A stretch of DNA of 64,000 nt from JAGLOK01 sp023139005 (GCA_030637745.1 DAOWFX010000123.1:7906-71905), one strand, 5' to 3'. Positions 43,224-52,857 are shown, counted from the first letter of the stretch. The notes: a model not told the origin generated them from the sequence alone. A program made the numbers and translations.

Positions 43224-44540
43224 ATGCAGGAACTCATCGTAAAGATAAAAAAAGCAATGGCTTCCCAACTGGGCGGCGGTATATCATGGAATATGGTAGC
43301 ACTTGGCTTTATGGCTGTTGGTGGATTGCTTTACACTGCAATTATAAAATCAGCCTATGGAGCAGAGACACTAGGACTTTTTGGCCAAACTTTTGGCTAC
43401 TATGTGGCAATGGCACAATTGGGTGTTTGTGGTGTACATTTTTCTACCCTCAAATATGTAAGTGAATTTCATGAAGATAGTGATAAAGTTGCAAAAATAT
43501 TTGGTAGCGCAATATTTATAACATCAATTATTGCGTTTCTAATCTCAATACTTACTTATGTTATTCTAGCCATTCTTAATAACATCCCAAATTTCTTCAA
43601 AGCAGAACTAGTTTCCTATATGTTTTATGTAGTCCCTGCATTGTTTTTCTTTTCTATTAATAAAGTTATTTTGAATTACCTCAATGGATTATCCAAGATG
43701 AAGGAATATGCAGTATTTCAGTCTTTAAGAAATATATTTATCATTACTTCAATTGTATTATTCACAATATTTAAAGCACCAGGGAAAATGCTTGTTTTAT
43801 GTTTTGTAATATCAGAGTTTCTATTATTATTATGCATAGTAGCATACTCTCTAAAAGCTCATTATATTAATATGAAACTAGACAAAGACTGGATAAAAGA
43901 ACACATAAGATATGGCTTTAAAATAATGCCAGGAAGTTTTGTATTAGAGCTGAATGCCCGTGTGGATGTCTTTGTGCTTGGAGTACTGACTAATGATTAT
44001 ATTACTGGTATATACTTATTTGCTTTGCGGTATGCAGAAGGTTTCTATCAATTGCTTGTTGTGGTCAGGAGAAACATTAATCCGATAATTGCACAATATA
44101 TTGCTCAGAAGGATTTTCCGTCACTTACAAAGCTGAAGAATGATTTAATGCGCTATGCTAAATACCTAGTTCCTGCATGTGCAGTGCTTATAGTAATAGG
44201 CTTTGCAGCTGTCAGTTTAGTAATTGATGAAACAGAAAACTTTCAAGCAACAATTCCACTAATTATTGTAATGGTCTCCATAACGATTACTTCCAAACAC
44301 ATTATTTTCGGAAACATACTAAACCAAGGTGGTTTTCCTGCAAGTGAAGCACGTTTAAACATCGCAACACTACTTACAAATGCAACCTTGAATATCCTTC
44401 TGATACCACTATGGGGTATGATTGGTGCAGCGGTTGCAACAGCAATTTCATATATTGTATTTTCAATTATCCTTACGTATAGCGCCAATAACAAGTTGCA
44501 ATATAACCTTATAAAAAGTAAAAGGCGTGAAAATGAATAA
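43224..44540 (+). CDS. Polysaccharide/lipid flippase, MOP superfamily (Wzx-like)
   Basis: A 438-residue membrane protein with 12 predicted hydrophobic helices. The N-terminal GGGISWNMVALGFMAVGGLLYTAIIKSAYG and the later APGKMLVLCFV and EARLNIATLLTNATLNILLIPLWGMIGAAVATA fit the polysaccharide-biosynthesis flippase family. It would move a lipid-linked glycan across the membrane, perhaps one built by the upstream glycosyltransferase. The CPBP gene start overlaps its end. Confidence 0.85.
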   Translation: MQELIVKIKKAMASQLGGGISWNMVALGFMAVGGLLYTAIIKSAYGAETLGLFGQTFGYYVAMAQLGVCGVHFSTLKYVSEFHEDSDKVAKIFGSAIFITSIIAFLISILTYVILAILNNIPNFFKAELVSYMFYVVPALFFFSINKVILNYLNGLSKMKEYAVFQSLRNIFIITSIVLFTIFKAPGKMLVLCFVISEFLLLLCIVAYSLKAHYINMKLDKDWIKEHIRYGFKIMPGSFVLELNARVDVFVLGVLTNDYITGIYLFALRYAEGFYQLLVVVRRNINPIIAQYIAQKDFPSLTKLKNDLMRYAKYLVPACAVLIVIGFAAVSLVIDETENFQATIPLIIVMVSITITSKHIIFGNILNQGGFPASEARLNIATLLTNATLNILLIPLWGMIGAAVATAISYIVFSIILTYSANNKLQYNLIKSKRRENE

Positions 44541-45498
44541 CAAAACAGATAATAAAGTCAATATATTTGATGCAGGAATTATACTTCTCATTACAGTTAC
44601 ACTTTTCTTGTTGTCAAATCTGCTTTTCACATTTGTGATACCTGCTGAATGGTTAGCAAATCCTAATTTCTATGTTTGGGTAGGTGTTATTGAGCTTTTT
44701 GCAATAGGACTTCCCCCGATTCTGTATCTAGTTATAAAGAAAATATCAATCAAGAAAGTATTTGGAAATAAAATATCAATCGAGCAAGGGGTCTTGTCAT
44801 TCTTCCTTGCAATCTTTTGTTATCCAATCCTCGTTTTTGTGAAGTATTGTTGGTTGATGATTATGCAGGTGCTCAGAATCCCAACACTTGACGCTGTTAT
44901 GCCACCCATAAATACTGTGGGTATATTTCTAATTGCTGTTATATCGATTTCGATGATTCCCGCAATTTCAGAAGAATTTTTGTTCCGCGGAATACTGCAA
45001 GGGCAATTCCAAAAAAAGTATAAAGCGCGGAAAGCAATCATACTATCTGCTGTATTTTTTATGCTCATGCATGGAGACCTATCGTCTCTTACCTACACAT
45101 TTGCAGCAGGACTAGCTTTGGGGATCTTGTATCATCAAACATGTTCTTTGTGGACAGTGATTATATTTCATGCAACAAATAACTTTATTGGAGTTGTATT
45201 TAATTATTTGATCTCATTACTCGGTTTTGAGTATCTTACAGAAGGACAAACCAATGCATTGCCAATGAGCTATGAGGTAGTACTTGTACTTATTGGGATG
45301 CTTGTTATTTCTGCAATTTGCTTCGGTATTTGTGCGTTGCTATTCTGGGGACTTAAGAAAGTATCAGGACCAAAACAGATAGATACATTCGATACAAGAC
45401 CATTGGAAAAGATAGTTTACTTGCCGTATATAGTTGCAGCAATTTTGCTATTGTTACTAATTATTGTTCCAACGGTAGTTCGACTAATTGCAGCATAG
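44533..45498 (+). CDS. CPBP family intramembrane metalloprotease
   Basis: A 321-residue membrane protease (CAAX-like, Abi family) with eight helices. The catalytic motifs are in order: EEFLFRGILQGQF (EExxxR), FFMLMHGDLSSL (His) and HATNN (HxxxN). The ATG at 44533 has AAAAGG seven bases before it; a GTG at 44527 is also in frame. It overlaps the flippase gene by 8 bases. Such proteins process membrane peptides or provide immunity; the substrate is unknown. Confidence 0.88.
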   Translation: MNNKTDNKVNIFDAGIILLITVTLFLLSNLLFTFVIPAEWLANPNFYVWVGVIELFAIGLPPILYLVIKKISIKKVFGNKISIEQGVLSFFLAIFCYPILVFVKYCWLMIMQVLRIPTLDAVMPPINTVGIFLIAVISISMIPAISEEFLFRGILQGQFQKKYKARKAIILSAVFFMLMHGDLSSLTYTFAAGLALGILYHQTCSLWTVIIFHATNNFIGVVFNYLISLLGFEYLTEGQTNALPMSYEVVLVLIGMLVISAICFGICALLFWGLKKVSGPKQIDTFDTRPLEKIVYLPYIVAAILLLLLIIVPTVVRLIAA

Positions 45499-45662
45499 AA
45501 AATAGTAACCATTATTAAAAAAAACACTGCTTATACATAGCGTAGCCACCTAAATATTATCTTCTAAAGTCATTTTTCGTATATCAAAGTGATATTACAA
45601 ATTCAATGAATAGTTACCATTAAAAATATTGCAAAATTACTAAATGTAGTGGTGAAATGTGC

Positions 45663-45692
45663 TTGTTTATACTATGGGTAGTATGCTATAAT
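45663..45692 (+). promoter_or_regulatory. HD-gene promoter with a dyad in the spacer
   Basis: TTGTTT (45663-45668) and TATAAT (45687-45692) are 18 bp apart. The spacer holds the perfect dyad ATACTA-TGGG-TAGTAT (45669-45684), a likely repressor site. Confidence 0.55.
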
Positions 45693-45741
45693 TAATTGAT
45701 ATATTATAGCTACAAGTCGATTTTATATGAAGGAGTTCACA

Positions 45742-46416
45742 GTGCGCACACAACAGTGGTTGTTAGAGTTAAAAGGGTATATTATACGTAGCACCACAGA
45801 AGCAGCACGTGATTTTTGGCCTTCTCCCAATGAAGTAGGCTCTCCATATTTCAATTTTAGATTAGAACATATTCGTCAGGTGGAACGGGATGCATTGCAT
45901 ATTATGAATTCTGAACGCGGTGACGAGGAAATAGTTATGGCATCTGTATGGATTCATGACAGGTTTCAGCCACAATTTGAAGGAGCGCAACATGCAGATA
46001 AAGCAGCTCGTTGGACACGGGAACATCTTTCACAACTTGGATTCCCATCACATAAGGTTGAATCGGTAGCACTTGCAGTGAAGCACCACACAAGAAGATC
46101 CATGGACATACCGCAGGAGCTTAGAGAAGCACAAATGCTGTGGGATGCAGATAGACTAGCGCGTCTAGGTCCAATGAATTTAATCAGCTATATGATGACA
46201 CATCTTGCAGAAGATTTTTTGAAAGATCTATCCGGTAATTCACAGTTCAAGTCGGGCAGTTTAAGCATTAAGGACTTTACGCCCATATTACTTGAAAAAA
46301 GAAGTGCGCTCTTTCGTGCGGACTGGTTTTACTTTGACGAGTCAAGGACTATCGCCAGAAAGAGAATTGCCGCCACAAGAGCATTTTTGGATGTATTAGA
46401 AACTCAGATATATTAG
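45742..46416 (+). CDS. HD-domain protein
   Basis: A 224-residue metal-dependent phosphohydrolase-like protein. The metal motif set is NFRLEHIRQVERDAL (His), ASVWIHDRF (HD pair), ALAVKHHTRRS and LWDADRLARLG (Asp). I chose the GTG at 45742, preceded by AAGGAGTTCACA; the ATG at 45727 lies before this ribosome site. The substrate is unknown; nucleotide or cyclic-nucleotide hydrolysis is common in the family. Confidence 0.82.
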   Translation: MRTQQWLLELKGYIIRSTTEAARDFWPSPNEVGSPYFNFRLEHIRQVERDALHIMNSERGDEEIVMASVWIHDRFQPQFEGAQHADKAARWTREHLSQLGFPSHKVESVALAVKHHTRRSMDIPQELREAQMLWDADRLARLGPMNLISYMMTHLAEDFLKDLSGNSQFKSGSLSIKDFTPILLEKRSALFRADWFYFDESRTIARKRIAATRAFLDVLETQIY

Positions 46417-46490
46417 TGTTAATTTTATACTATTTATGAACACTTAATCTTGTTGTAGCAATAAATGAAAAACTGAAAGTAGTGAAATAA

Positions 46491-47381
46491 ATGAAAGTAA
46501 TATATAAAAGAATAATGTGCAATATTTCTTTTAAAAATTCTTTTAAAGTAGAAATTCTTAAAGCTTCACTTATATTAACAAGGTTATCTAGAATTATGCG
46601 ACGCCTACTATCTTATGCAAAGCCCTTGATTGTAGTAATTGTATGCATGATTTTATACATATTTATTGTATTTAGAATAAATTACAGAGAAGAATATCTT
46701 TCCATACTAGATGCTTTTTGGGATCTTAGAAATACTATTTTTACCGTTCTTGTTCTATCATATTTTGTTAATGTTTCTGCTAGAGAAAGAGATTATAGGA
46801 CTAGAATTCGGATAAGGCATAATGTTTATTGTCACATCATGTTTGAATATCAAGATTGTATTGAAAAAATTCTAGAAACTCTTGGGAAGAAGCCTATTGA
46901 ACCATTTTGTTTATATTCAAGTGAAAGCATTAAAAAAATAAAACATTATATTGGTAAGGAAATGAATCGTAATAAAACATTCATTTCTTATGAGAATAAT
47001 TATACCAGGCTAATTGAATATCTAAGTAGATTAATGAGTATTACGCAGACGTTGATGATTAAAAAAGACACATTTAATTCAAGTTGGGATTTAGGACATA
47101 ATGGTGCAATGTTTGAATATTACATAGAAACTTTACCTTCTTCTATTCAAAAAGCTATTGATAATATGAAATATAGTCCTGTTAATATAAAACAATATAC
47201 AGAGTTTTTGAAGGACTTCAAATCAATTGTTTACGATATAGAGAAATTAATTGAACATATTCGTATACCGTGGAGAATTGATGTTAAGAAACACTTAGCA
47301 ATTGTAAAATTAATTTATCCAGAAAACAAGAAAAAACTTGAAGATGATTATTATTTATCATTGTTGTTTAACCTTAAATAA
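46491..47381 (+). CDS. Hypothetical membrane protein
   Basis: A 296-residue basic protein that I do not recognise. It has two membrane helices (about residues 40-65 and 80-97) and a long, helical, Lys-rich cytosolic tail. The composition is more Ile/Lys/Asn-rich than its neighbours, which may mean recent acquisition. The ribosome site before the ATG is weak, so a later ATG (46515) is possible. It is convergent with the antiporter operon. Confidence 0.6.
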   Translation: MKVIYKRIMCNISFKNSFKVEILKASLILTRLSRIMRRLLSYAKPLIVVIVCMILYIFIVFRINYREEYLSILDAFWDLRNTIFTVLVLSYFVNVSARERDYRTRIRIRHNVYCHIMFEYQDCIEKILETLGKKPIEPFCLYSSESIKKIKHYIGKEMNRNKTFISYENNYTRLIEYLSRLMSITQTLMIKKDTFNSSWDLGHNGAMFEYYIETLPSSIQKAIDNMKYSPVNIKQYTEFLKDFKSIVYDIEKLIEHIRIPWRIDVKKHLAIVKLIYPENKKKLEDDYYLSLLFNLK

Positions 47382-47476
47382 GCATTTTTATAATAGTATT
47401 TGTCAACAATCACTATATTTCTTGCATCATCAAAAATTGAGATATTGAGATTAACAGGAATAGATTTATGGAACCG

Positions 47477-49078
47477 CTATATAATATATAAATATCCCGT
47501 TAGTACAGCAAAGAATATCACAATAGATAGTGCAATTCCATTAATTCCAATATCAAAATCACGAATTTTGCTCAAGAAAGACTTGCCTTTCAATAGCTTA
47601 AAATAGATAAAATATGATGCGATAACAGACACGATGAATATTCCGGCTTTAAGAGTATATTCACTCGCATTCACATGTGCGCTGTATCCAAAGAGGATCT
47701 CGATGATGTCAGCACCCATAAGTCCACCGAGCAAGCACATTCCACCAAGAAGCACTATAATAATGCTACGAAGCTTCGGCACCTTTGCCCTTTTTCCGTT
47801 TCCAGTAAATACTTTCAAGAATTTCACAAAAGATATTAGTGTACCCAGTGTGATAATAATTAATATAATATCAAACAACAGATTGTTTGAACCATGTGAT
47901 ATCAGGTATTTTGATATACTTCCATTGAAAAACGGCGCACCAGTGATACCTAAGATTGCACAAATTGCAGCACCGGATACCCATGGCATTCGTTTGAAGA
48001 CACCGTGCATTTCATGAATATTTCGTGTTTTATATTCTTCTATCATCATTCCTGCTGCGAGGAATAGAACTGTCTTAAATAGAGCATGACTTAGTATGTG
48101 GTATACTCCTCCCCAATATGCAACTTCGCTTCCCATATTGAGTGCCATCATAATCAGTCCAAGCTGTGAAACTGTATGATATGCTAGTATCAGCTTAATA
48201 TCGCTTTGTGCAATAGCCAAAGCGAATCCTACAAATGCGGTGATTATTCCGCACACCAGAAAGAAATCTTGCGTGTCAATGATGTAAAATGCGTTGGTAA
48301 TACGCAGGTATAGATAGATTCCACCTTTAACATAGAGCCCTGAAAGTGTAGCGGAGACCACAGAGGGCGCACCGGGAGTCCCGTGTGCTTTGGGCAACCA
48401 AGAGAACAATGGCATTAAAGCGGCTTTTAAGCACACTGAAGTCAGTATAAAACTATATGGAAGATACAAGGCTTTCACATTTGTCACATCACTCATGATG
48501 GTTTTAAGGAGTCTTAAGGAGAAAGTTCCTGTCTGTTTATATAGCATTGCAAGACCAAACAAGAAAAAAGTCATCGAGAATATATTGACGAGCAAGTATA
48601 TCATTCCATCATACATGCTTCGGGAGTCTCGTTTTGACATAATCAAAAGCGATACCACAATAGTAGATACTTCAACCATTACAAATATCGTAAACAGATC
48701 ATCACACAAGAATATTGCACACATGAGTCCTTCGAATATTAAAAAGAGCATTAAAAAGAGATTGTTCACATAGTGACGATGGATATTGAAAAGCAGTAAT
48801 ATTAGAAACAAGAATGATACTAGCAGTACCATCACAGCAGAAAGATTATCTGCAAAAAGTTCAATTCCAACTGGAGCATTCCATCCTCCCAAAGCAATTA
48901 GTAAGGGATTACTTTTAGATGAAATAAATACCATGACACTATATCCTGCATGGATTACTTGAGCAATTATGCATAGCACAATACCAAACTTCTTCGGAAC
49001 AAAATAAACAAGAATACCAATAAATATTGGAAGCAGTATTAGAATATATAGATATCTGGTTAACAATATTTCCATCAA
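47477..49078 (-). CDS. mnhD: Mrp antiporter subunit D (MnhD/MbhH type)
   Basis: A proton-translocating subunit of the NuoL/M/N family, 533 residues with 14 helices. Conserved features are the Glu in FVMVEVSTIVV, the Lys-containing PLFSWLPKAHGTPGAPSVVSATLSGLYVKGG, and the later His in ILSHALFKTVLF. It drives Na+/H+ exchange in the membrane complex. It is the last gene of an eight-gene operon and overlaps mnhC by 4 bases. GGAAGGAAC precedes its ATG. Confidence 0.9.
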   Translation of the reverse strand: MMEILLTRYLYILILLPIFIGILVYFVPKKFGIVLCIIAQVIHAGYSVMVFISSKSNPLLIALGGWNAPVGIELFADNLSAVMVLLVSFLFLILLLFNIHRHYVNNLFLMLFLIFEGLMCAIFLCDDLFTIFVMVEVSTIVVSLLIMSKRDSRSMYDGMIYLLVNIFSMTFFLFGLAMLYKQTGTFSLRLLKTIMSDVTNVKALYLPYSFILTSVCLKAALMPLFSWLPKAHGTPGAPSVVSATLSGLYVKGGIYLYLRITNAFYIIDTQDFFLVCGIITAFVGFALAIAQSDIKLILAYHTVSQLGLIMMALNMGSEVAYWGGVYHILSHALFKTVLFLAAGMMIEEYKTRNIHEMHGVFKRMPWVSGAAICAILGITGAPFFNGSISKYLISHGSNNLLFDIILIIITLGTLISFVKFLKVFTGNGKRAKVPKLRSIIIVLLGGMCLLGGLMGADIIEILFGYSAHVNASEYTLKAGIFIVSVIASYFIYFKLLKGKSFLSKIRDFDIGINGIALSIVIFFAVLTGYLYII

Positions 49079-49416
49079 TGTTCCTTCCGTGCTTTCTGTG
49101 CCTTGGTCCAGTTTGTAGTACCGTATCGATGATATAAAGAGATAAACATTGTTAGCGCAACAGCGGTTACGCCCACTCCGATAACGATTGCAGTGATCAT
49201 TAGAGCATGAGGAATCGGATCAGCTGAGATTCCTGCTGCACTAATAGGTGCACGCTCTGCACCTATTGCGCCATTTGCTAGGAAGAAAAGGATTACAGCA
49301 GCTTCCATGATACCCAAAGACATCACAGTTTTGATGATATTTCGTCTTGCAATGACGCCATATACACCGATAAAGAAGATGATAATTGCAGTGATTTCGC
49401 CGATTGAATAATTCAT
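49075..49416 (-). CDS. mnhC: Mrp antiporter subunit C (NuoK-like)
   Basis: A 113-residue subunit with three helices, related to NuoK (IIFFIGVYGVIARRNIIKTVMSLGIMEAAVILFFL, then PIPHALMITAIVIGVGVTAVALTMFI). GAGGCAAG precedes the ATG. It is 2 bases from mnhB and overlaps mnhD by 4. Confidence 0.9.
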   Translation of the reverse strand: MNYSIGEITAIIIFFIGVYGVIARRNIIKTVMSLGIMEAAVILFFLANGAIGAERAPISAAGISADPIPHALMITAIVIGVGVTAVALTMFISLYHRYGTTNWTKAQKARKEH

Positions 49417-49418
49417 AC

Positions 49419-49808
49419 TTATCTTGCCTCATAAAATACAAATCTAAAAAATATAATGGACAAACCACAACACACCTTAAGACCAATGAGTATGTTAATC
49501 AGTAGCAACCAAGCTTGATCCAGATTATATTCTTTAAGTATTTGCATATTTTGTCCGATTAATACTACAGAAAAAAGCAGTATGAGTAACATTAGTGCTT
49601 TTTCCATATTACGCAATGTCACGAGTGAATTTCCCTGACCTTCTCCGCTTAACCAGCGAAACATGAGTACTACAGATAAAATCGCACCCCCTTGGAATCC
49701 ACCACCTACACCAGAAGCACCATTGATAATGACATATATTCCGAATATCAAAGATATTGGAACTAGGAGCTTTGTGGTTGACATAATGATTTGACTATTA
49801 TCCTTCAT
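49419..49808 (-). CDS. mnhB: Mrp antiporter subunit B (MnhB)
   Basis: A 129-residue membrane subunit with four helices. MnhB signature: IYVIINGASGVGGGFQGGAILSVVLMFRWL. The ATG at 49808 has AAGGAG twelve bases upstream; an in-frame GTG at 49820 is too close to that site. It overlaps the MbhE-like gene by 11 bases. Confidence 0.88.
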   Translation of the reverse strand: MKDNSQIIMSTTKLLVPISLIFGIYVIINGASGVGGGFQGGAILSVVLMFRWLSGEGQGNSLVTLRNMEKALMLLILLFSVVLIGQNMQILKEYNLDQAWLLLINILIGLKVCCGLSIIFFRFVFYEAR

Positions 49809-50088
49809 CAGTATCTTCACTCCTTGAAAAAGATATTACAGCAACTGCACTGACCAAAAGTACAAGTGCTTCAAAAAGCGTATCCCACAATCTGAAGTTT
49901 AGGTATATAGCAGATACTGCATTATCTGCACCGGTATATTCTACATGGTTTTCAACCACACTATCTCGTGCTAGTGTGGTGTCCAAGGTGGAGCTTGGGG
50001 TGATTATGAGTAGAACAATTAGCATAAATGCAAGCAACATGCAAAACACCAACAATATAGGTCTTCTTAGGTTGCTAATCTTCATATT
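49798..50088 (-). CDS. Antiporter subunit, MbhE-like (MrpA C-terminal equivalent)
   Basis: A 96-residue protein with two helices. The segment TGADNAVSAIYLNFRLWDTLFEALVLLVSAVAVISF matches the MbhE/MrpA C-terminal domain. The ATG at 50088 lies inside the end of the upstream gene. Together with the next gene it stands in for the C-terminal part of MrpA. Confidence 0.82.
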   Translation of the reverse strand, partial: NMKISNLRRPILLVFCMLLAFMLIVLLIITPSSTLDTTLARDSVVENHVEYTGADNAVSAIYLNFRLWDTLFEALVLLVSAVAVISFSRSEDTDEG

Positions 50089-50614
50089 CCACGTCCTCTG
50101 ATGATAAAGAAAAATAGCTGACTTTTTCCTCGTCATACTGTTTGTTTTCTAGGAAAGTTCGAATCAATGGAGAGTGATAGCTTGATGCACTGGAGTATAA
50201 AATCATTTGATCTGCCTGATGAACGATGAGCACATCAAATCGTTCGGTATCATGAAGATGGGAGTCGTCTAAGGATGTATGGATGAGCTGTGGACCAAAT
50301 TCATTTTTTGCTAAGTACTTTTCAAATGACAATAAGAATTCTCGACTATGAGCGTCATCATCTTCAGGAACATAGTATATAACAAATGTTTTATACTTTT
50401 TCAATGCTGTCAAAAATAAGATAACAGAAATTGTGCAGCCGATGATTGCTTCTGCTATCGCAACATCCGGCGCATAAAGCAATAGATAAACAAGAGATGA
50501 TACCAGTGAGAATATTCCTAAATATATAACAGAATTACGAAGCCTTTTTCCTTGAACAGTCAAAAAGGCAGTGACGATTAATATAAAGTATAATATATAT
50601 CTTGCAATCATCAT
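50075..50614 (-). CDS. Antiporter subunit, MbhD/DUF4040-like, with C-terminal extension
   Basis: A 179-residue protein. The N-terminal part (about 1-75) has three helices with SLVSSLVYLLLYAPDVAIAEAIIG, the MbhD/DUF4040 motif. The remaining 100 residues are soluble (FVIYYVPEDDDAHSREFLLSFEKYLAKNEF), an extension not expected in MbhD; its role is unknown. It overlaps its neighbours on both sides. AGAGGAAAAAACG precedes the ATG. Confidence 0.82.
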   Translation of the reverse strand: MMIARYILYFILIVTAFLTVQGKRLRNSVIYLGIFSLVSSLVYLLLYAPDVAIAEAIIGCTISVILFLTALKKYKTFVIYYVPEDDDAHSREFLLSFEKYLAKNEFGPQLIHTSLDDSHLHDTERFDVLIVHQADQMILYSSASSYHSPLIRTFLENKQYDEEKVSYFSLSSEDVEYED

Positions 50615-50916
50615 CGTTTTTTCCTCTTCAACTTTTGGGGTCGATATCCACTAATGAAAGCAGACCTTGCAGTAGCATGAGAAGATATAGGATTTGTAAT
50701 GAGTGCCAGAACTAAAACCAAAGCAGCTTTCAAGACAAATTCAACGCTGGGTGCACTAAAAAACGTTGCAACCATGAAGAATATCATTCCAACAGTATCA
50801 ATGTTACCGGATACAAGTATTCTTTCATAAAATGCATGAAAGCGAAATTGTAAAATTATTGTACAAAGCATAATTACAAACGAGATAGACATCAAGATAA
50901 TTGATAATATGCTCAT
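50611..50916 (-). CDS. mnhG: Mrp antiporter subunit G (MnhG)
   Basis: A 101-residue subunit with three helices of the MnhG/PhaG family (FHAFYERILVSGNIDTVGMIFFMVATFFSA, then LITNPISSHATARSAFISGY, the diagnostic end). I chose the ATG at 50916; the longer frame runs back through mnhF. It overlaps both neighbours by 4 bases. Confidence 0.87.
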   Translation of the reverse strand: MSILSIILMSISFVIMLCTIILQFRFHAFYERILVSGNIDTVGMIFFMVATFFSAPSVEFVLKAALVLVLALITNPISSHATARSAFISGYRPQKLKRKKR

Positions 50917-51173
50917 AATGCACCACGCTCCTTGACAAATCTTGCAATGAGTACAGTGGATATGCATGAAAACAAGGTGAAACTTATCGCGATATCGAGT
51001 ATGTATGTCTTCTGTGTAAAGAGTGCAAATGCACAAATAAGCATCACAACTTTTGAAGAAATCACATTAAAAGCAAGGAGCCGATCCCAAATAGTAGGAC
51101 CTATGATCATACGTATTATCAATATTGCAATGAAGGCAGAAAGCAGTGTATAGGCAATCATCGGATAATTCAT
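50913..51173 (-). CDS. mnhF: Mrp antiporter subunit F (MnhF)
   Basis: An 86-residue subunit with three helices (MIIGPTIWDRLLAFNVISSKVVMLICAFAL, then LDIAISFTLFSCISTVLIARF). RxxxGPTxxDR is the MnhF hallmark. It overlaps its neighbours by 4 bases each. Confidence 0.9.
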   Translation of the reverse strand: MNYPMIAYTLLSAFIAILIIRMIIGPTIWDRLLAFNVISSKVVMLICAFALFTQKTYILDIAISFTLFSCISTVLIARFVKERGAL

Positions 51174-51664
51174 TTTATGTCTACCTCTACTTTCATTAGT
51201 ATTTTTTCAAGGTACTTCACATCATTAATATCTGAAGCGGATTGTTTCTTATACAATTTCATAAACTTCAGAGTGTTATTTGCTTTATCAATGATTACAG
51301 TTCCCGGTGTTAAAGTTATTGAGTTTGCAAGCAGTGTAATAAGCATATCATTCTTCAATGTGCTTTTATACTCAATTAAAGTTGAAGTTGTTTGATAGAA
51401 CAGTCCAAGGACTAGCGACTTGATACCTGAAGTAATAATGATAATTATTAGATTGACAAGATACCAAATCATAGGGATAAGTTTCATCTGATATCGTGCT
51501 ATGAATGTTTTCCCAAAAAATAATATACAAACAATCAATGAAGCAATACTCAACCCAAAGCCGACAAGTAGAGTTGTAATCGTAAAATTTTCTCGTAAAA
51601 CCATATAAATAAAGGTCAATATGATGACCCATAAAGCATATGTAATTATATTTCGAAATTTCAT
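51170..51664 (-). CDS. mnhE: Mrp antiporter subunit E (MnhE)
   Basis: The first gene of the operon, 164 residues. MnhE pattern: three helices, then SLVLGLFYQTTSTLIEYKSTLKNDMLITLLANSITLTPGTVIID, the diagnostic end segment. I chose the ATG at 51664; the longer frame reads into the divergent leader. A short GGTTTGGAGAATAT lies before it. The operon promoter must lie within 51665-51797. Confidence 0.88.
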   Translation of the reverse strand: MKFRNIITYALWVIILTFIYMVLRENFTITTLLVGFGLSIASLIVCILFFGKTFIARYQMKLIPMIWYLVNLIIIIITSGIKSLVLGLFYQTTSTLIEYKSTLKNDMLITLLANSITLTPGTVIIDKANNTLKFMKLYKKQSASDINDVKYLEKILMKVEVDIK

Positions 51665-51797
51665 ATCTCTGATATTCTCCAAACCTTTACTTAACAATAT
51701 TATAGCATCTTTAATTATTAAATAAAATAAGATTAGCTTACATTGCATTACATTATATTCTATAATTATGATATCTTTTAATAACAAGGAGCTAACA

Positions 51798-52742
51798 TTG
51801 AATACATTTGAGATATTCATTAAAGTAATACCAATAATCATAGTAATAATTCTTGGGTATATACTTACAAGAGCAGATATATTAAAAGACAATATGGTAG
51901 ATGCATTTAAAAAGATAGTTGTAAATGTCACGCTACCTGTTGCTTTATTTTCTGCATTTATAAAGATTCGCTTCAAGTCAGAATACTTATTGATATTCTT
52001 AAGTGTATTTTTAGCTTGTATTTTGTTGTTTTTGATTGCAAAGCTAATAGCTAAAGTATTTAAAATTAAGTCAAAATACTTTCCATTTCTATTAACAGGA
52101 TTTGAAGCAGGGATGATAGGCTATGCATTGTTTATGGCTGTTTTTGGTCACGAATCCGCAGCAGACTTTGGTATTGCGGATATCGGACAAGTAAGCTTTG
52201 TTTTTCTAATATTTGTACCGATGCTTATCAATCTTAACAATAAAGCAAAAGGTTTAGATAGTATTAAGCAATCATTTACAATAGTCATAAAATCCCCTGT
52301 AATATTGGCTATCATACTTGGGCTTGTGGGTTCTTTTGCAGGTATTTGGATGTATGAAGACACACTACTGTTTGGAGCCTTTGACAATATATTTACTTTC
52401 ATATCTGCACCTACAGCATTTTTGATTTGTTTAGTTATTGGGAATGGATTGAAGTTAACTTTTAAAGGTTTGAAAATGGAACTGATAACAGCAGTTCTAA
52501 AGATAGTCCTTTCTCTAACTATAGCTTTTATTTTAAAGTACACTGTTTTCATACCACTAGGAGTAGACAAGCAGATAGTAACTGCATTATTTGTTCTATT
52601 TTGTTTACCGGGACCATTTGTGATACCTGTGTTTATGCAAAACCCATCAATTGATGATGTAAATTATATTTCAAATACCTTGTCAATAGGATCAATCTTA
52701 GCAGTAATATCATTTATAGTTATAGTATTAGTAGGTCTGTAG
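51798..52742 (+). CDS. AEC family transporter (auxin-efflux-carrier type)
   Basis: A 314-residue permease with ten helices of the AEC family (FIKVIPIIIVIILGYILTRADIL, then NVTLPVALFSAFIKI; the last third has FCLPGPFVIPVF). In bacteria such carriers usually move malate or other organic acids. I chose the TTG at 51798, after AAGGAGCTAACA; the ATG at 51768 lies before this ribosome site. It is divergent from the antiporter operon. Confidence 0.88.
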   Translation: MNTFEIFIKVIPIIIVIILGYILTRADILKDNMVDAFKKIVVNVTLPVALFSAFIKIRFKSEYLLIFLSVFLACILLFLIAKLIAKVFKIKSKYFPFLLTGFEAGMIGYALFMAVFGHESAADFGIADIGQVSFVFLIFVPMLINLNNKAKGLDSIKQSFTIVIKSPVILAIILGLVGSFAGIWMYEDTLLFGAFDNIFTFISAPTAFLICLVIGNGLKLTFKGLKMELITAVLKIVLSLTIAFILKYTVFIPLGVDKQIVTALFVLFCLPGPFVIPVFMQNPSIDDVNYISNTLSIGSILAVISFIVIVLVGL

Positions 52743-52797
52743 TTTTTTTAATCTAAATTCGACCAACAACTTATAATGCAAGATTCTCATTTATATC

Positions 52798-52826
52798 TTG
52801 CAAAACAATAAATCTATTGCTATAAT
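52798..52826 (+). promoter_or_regulatory. amtB promoter
   Basis: TTGCAA (52798-52803) and TATAAT (52821-52826) are 17 bp apart. The glnA promoter has the same TTGCAA -35 box. Confidence 0.6.
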
Positions 52827-52857
52827 CCTAATATAATTTAATAGATTTGCAACAAAG

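Noticed and set aside
51665..51976. N-terminal extension of MnhE
   Set aside because: The frame runs through the divergent promoter region and has no MnhE similarity; the ATG at 51664 fits the family.
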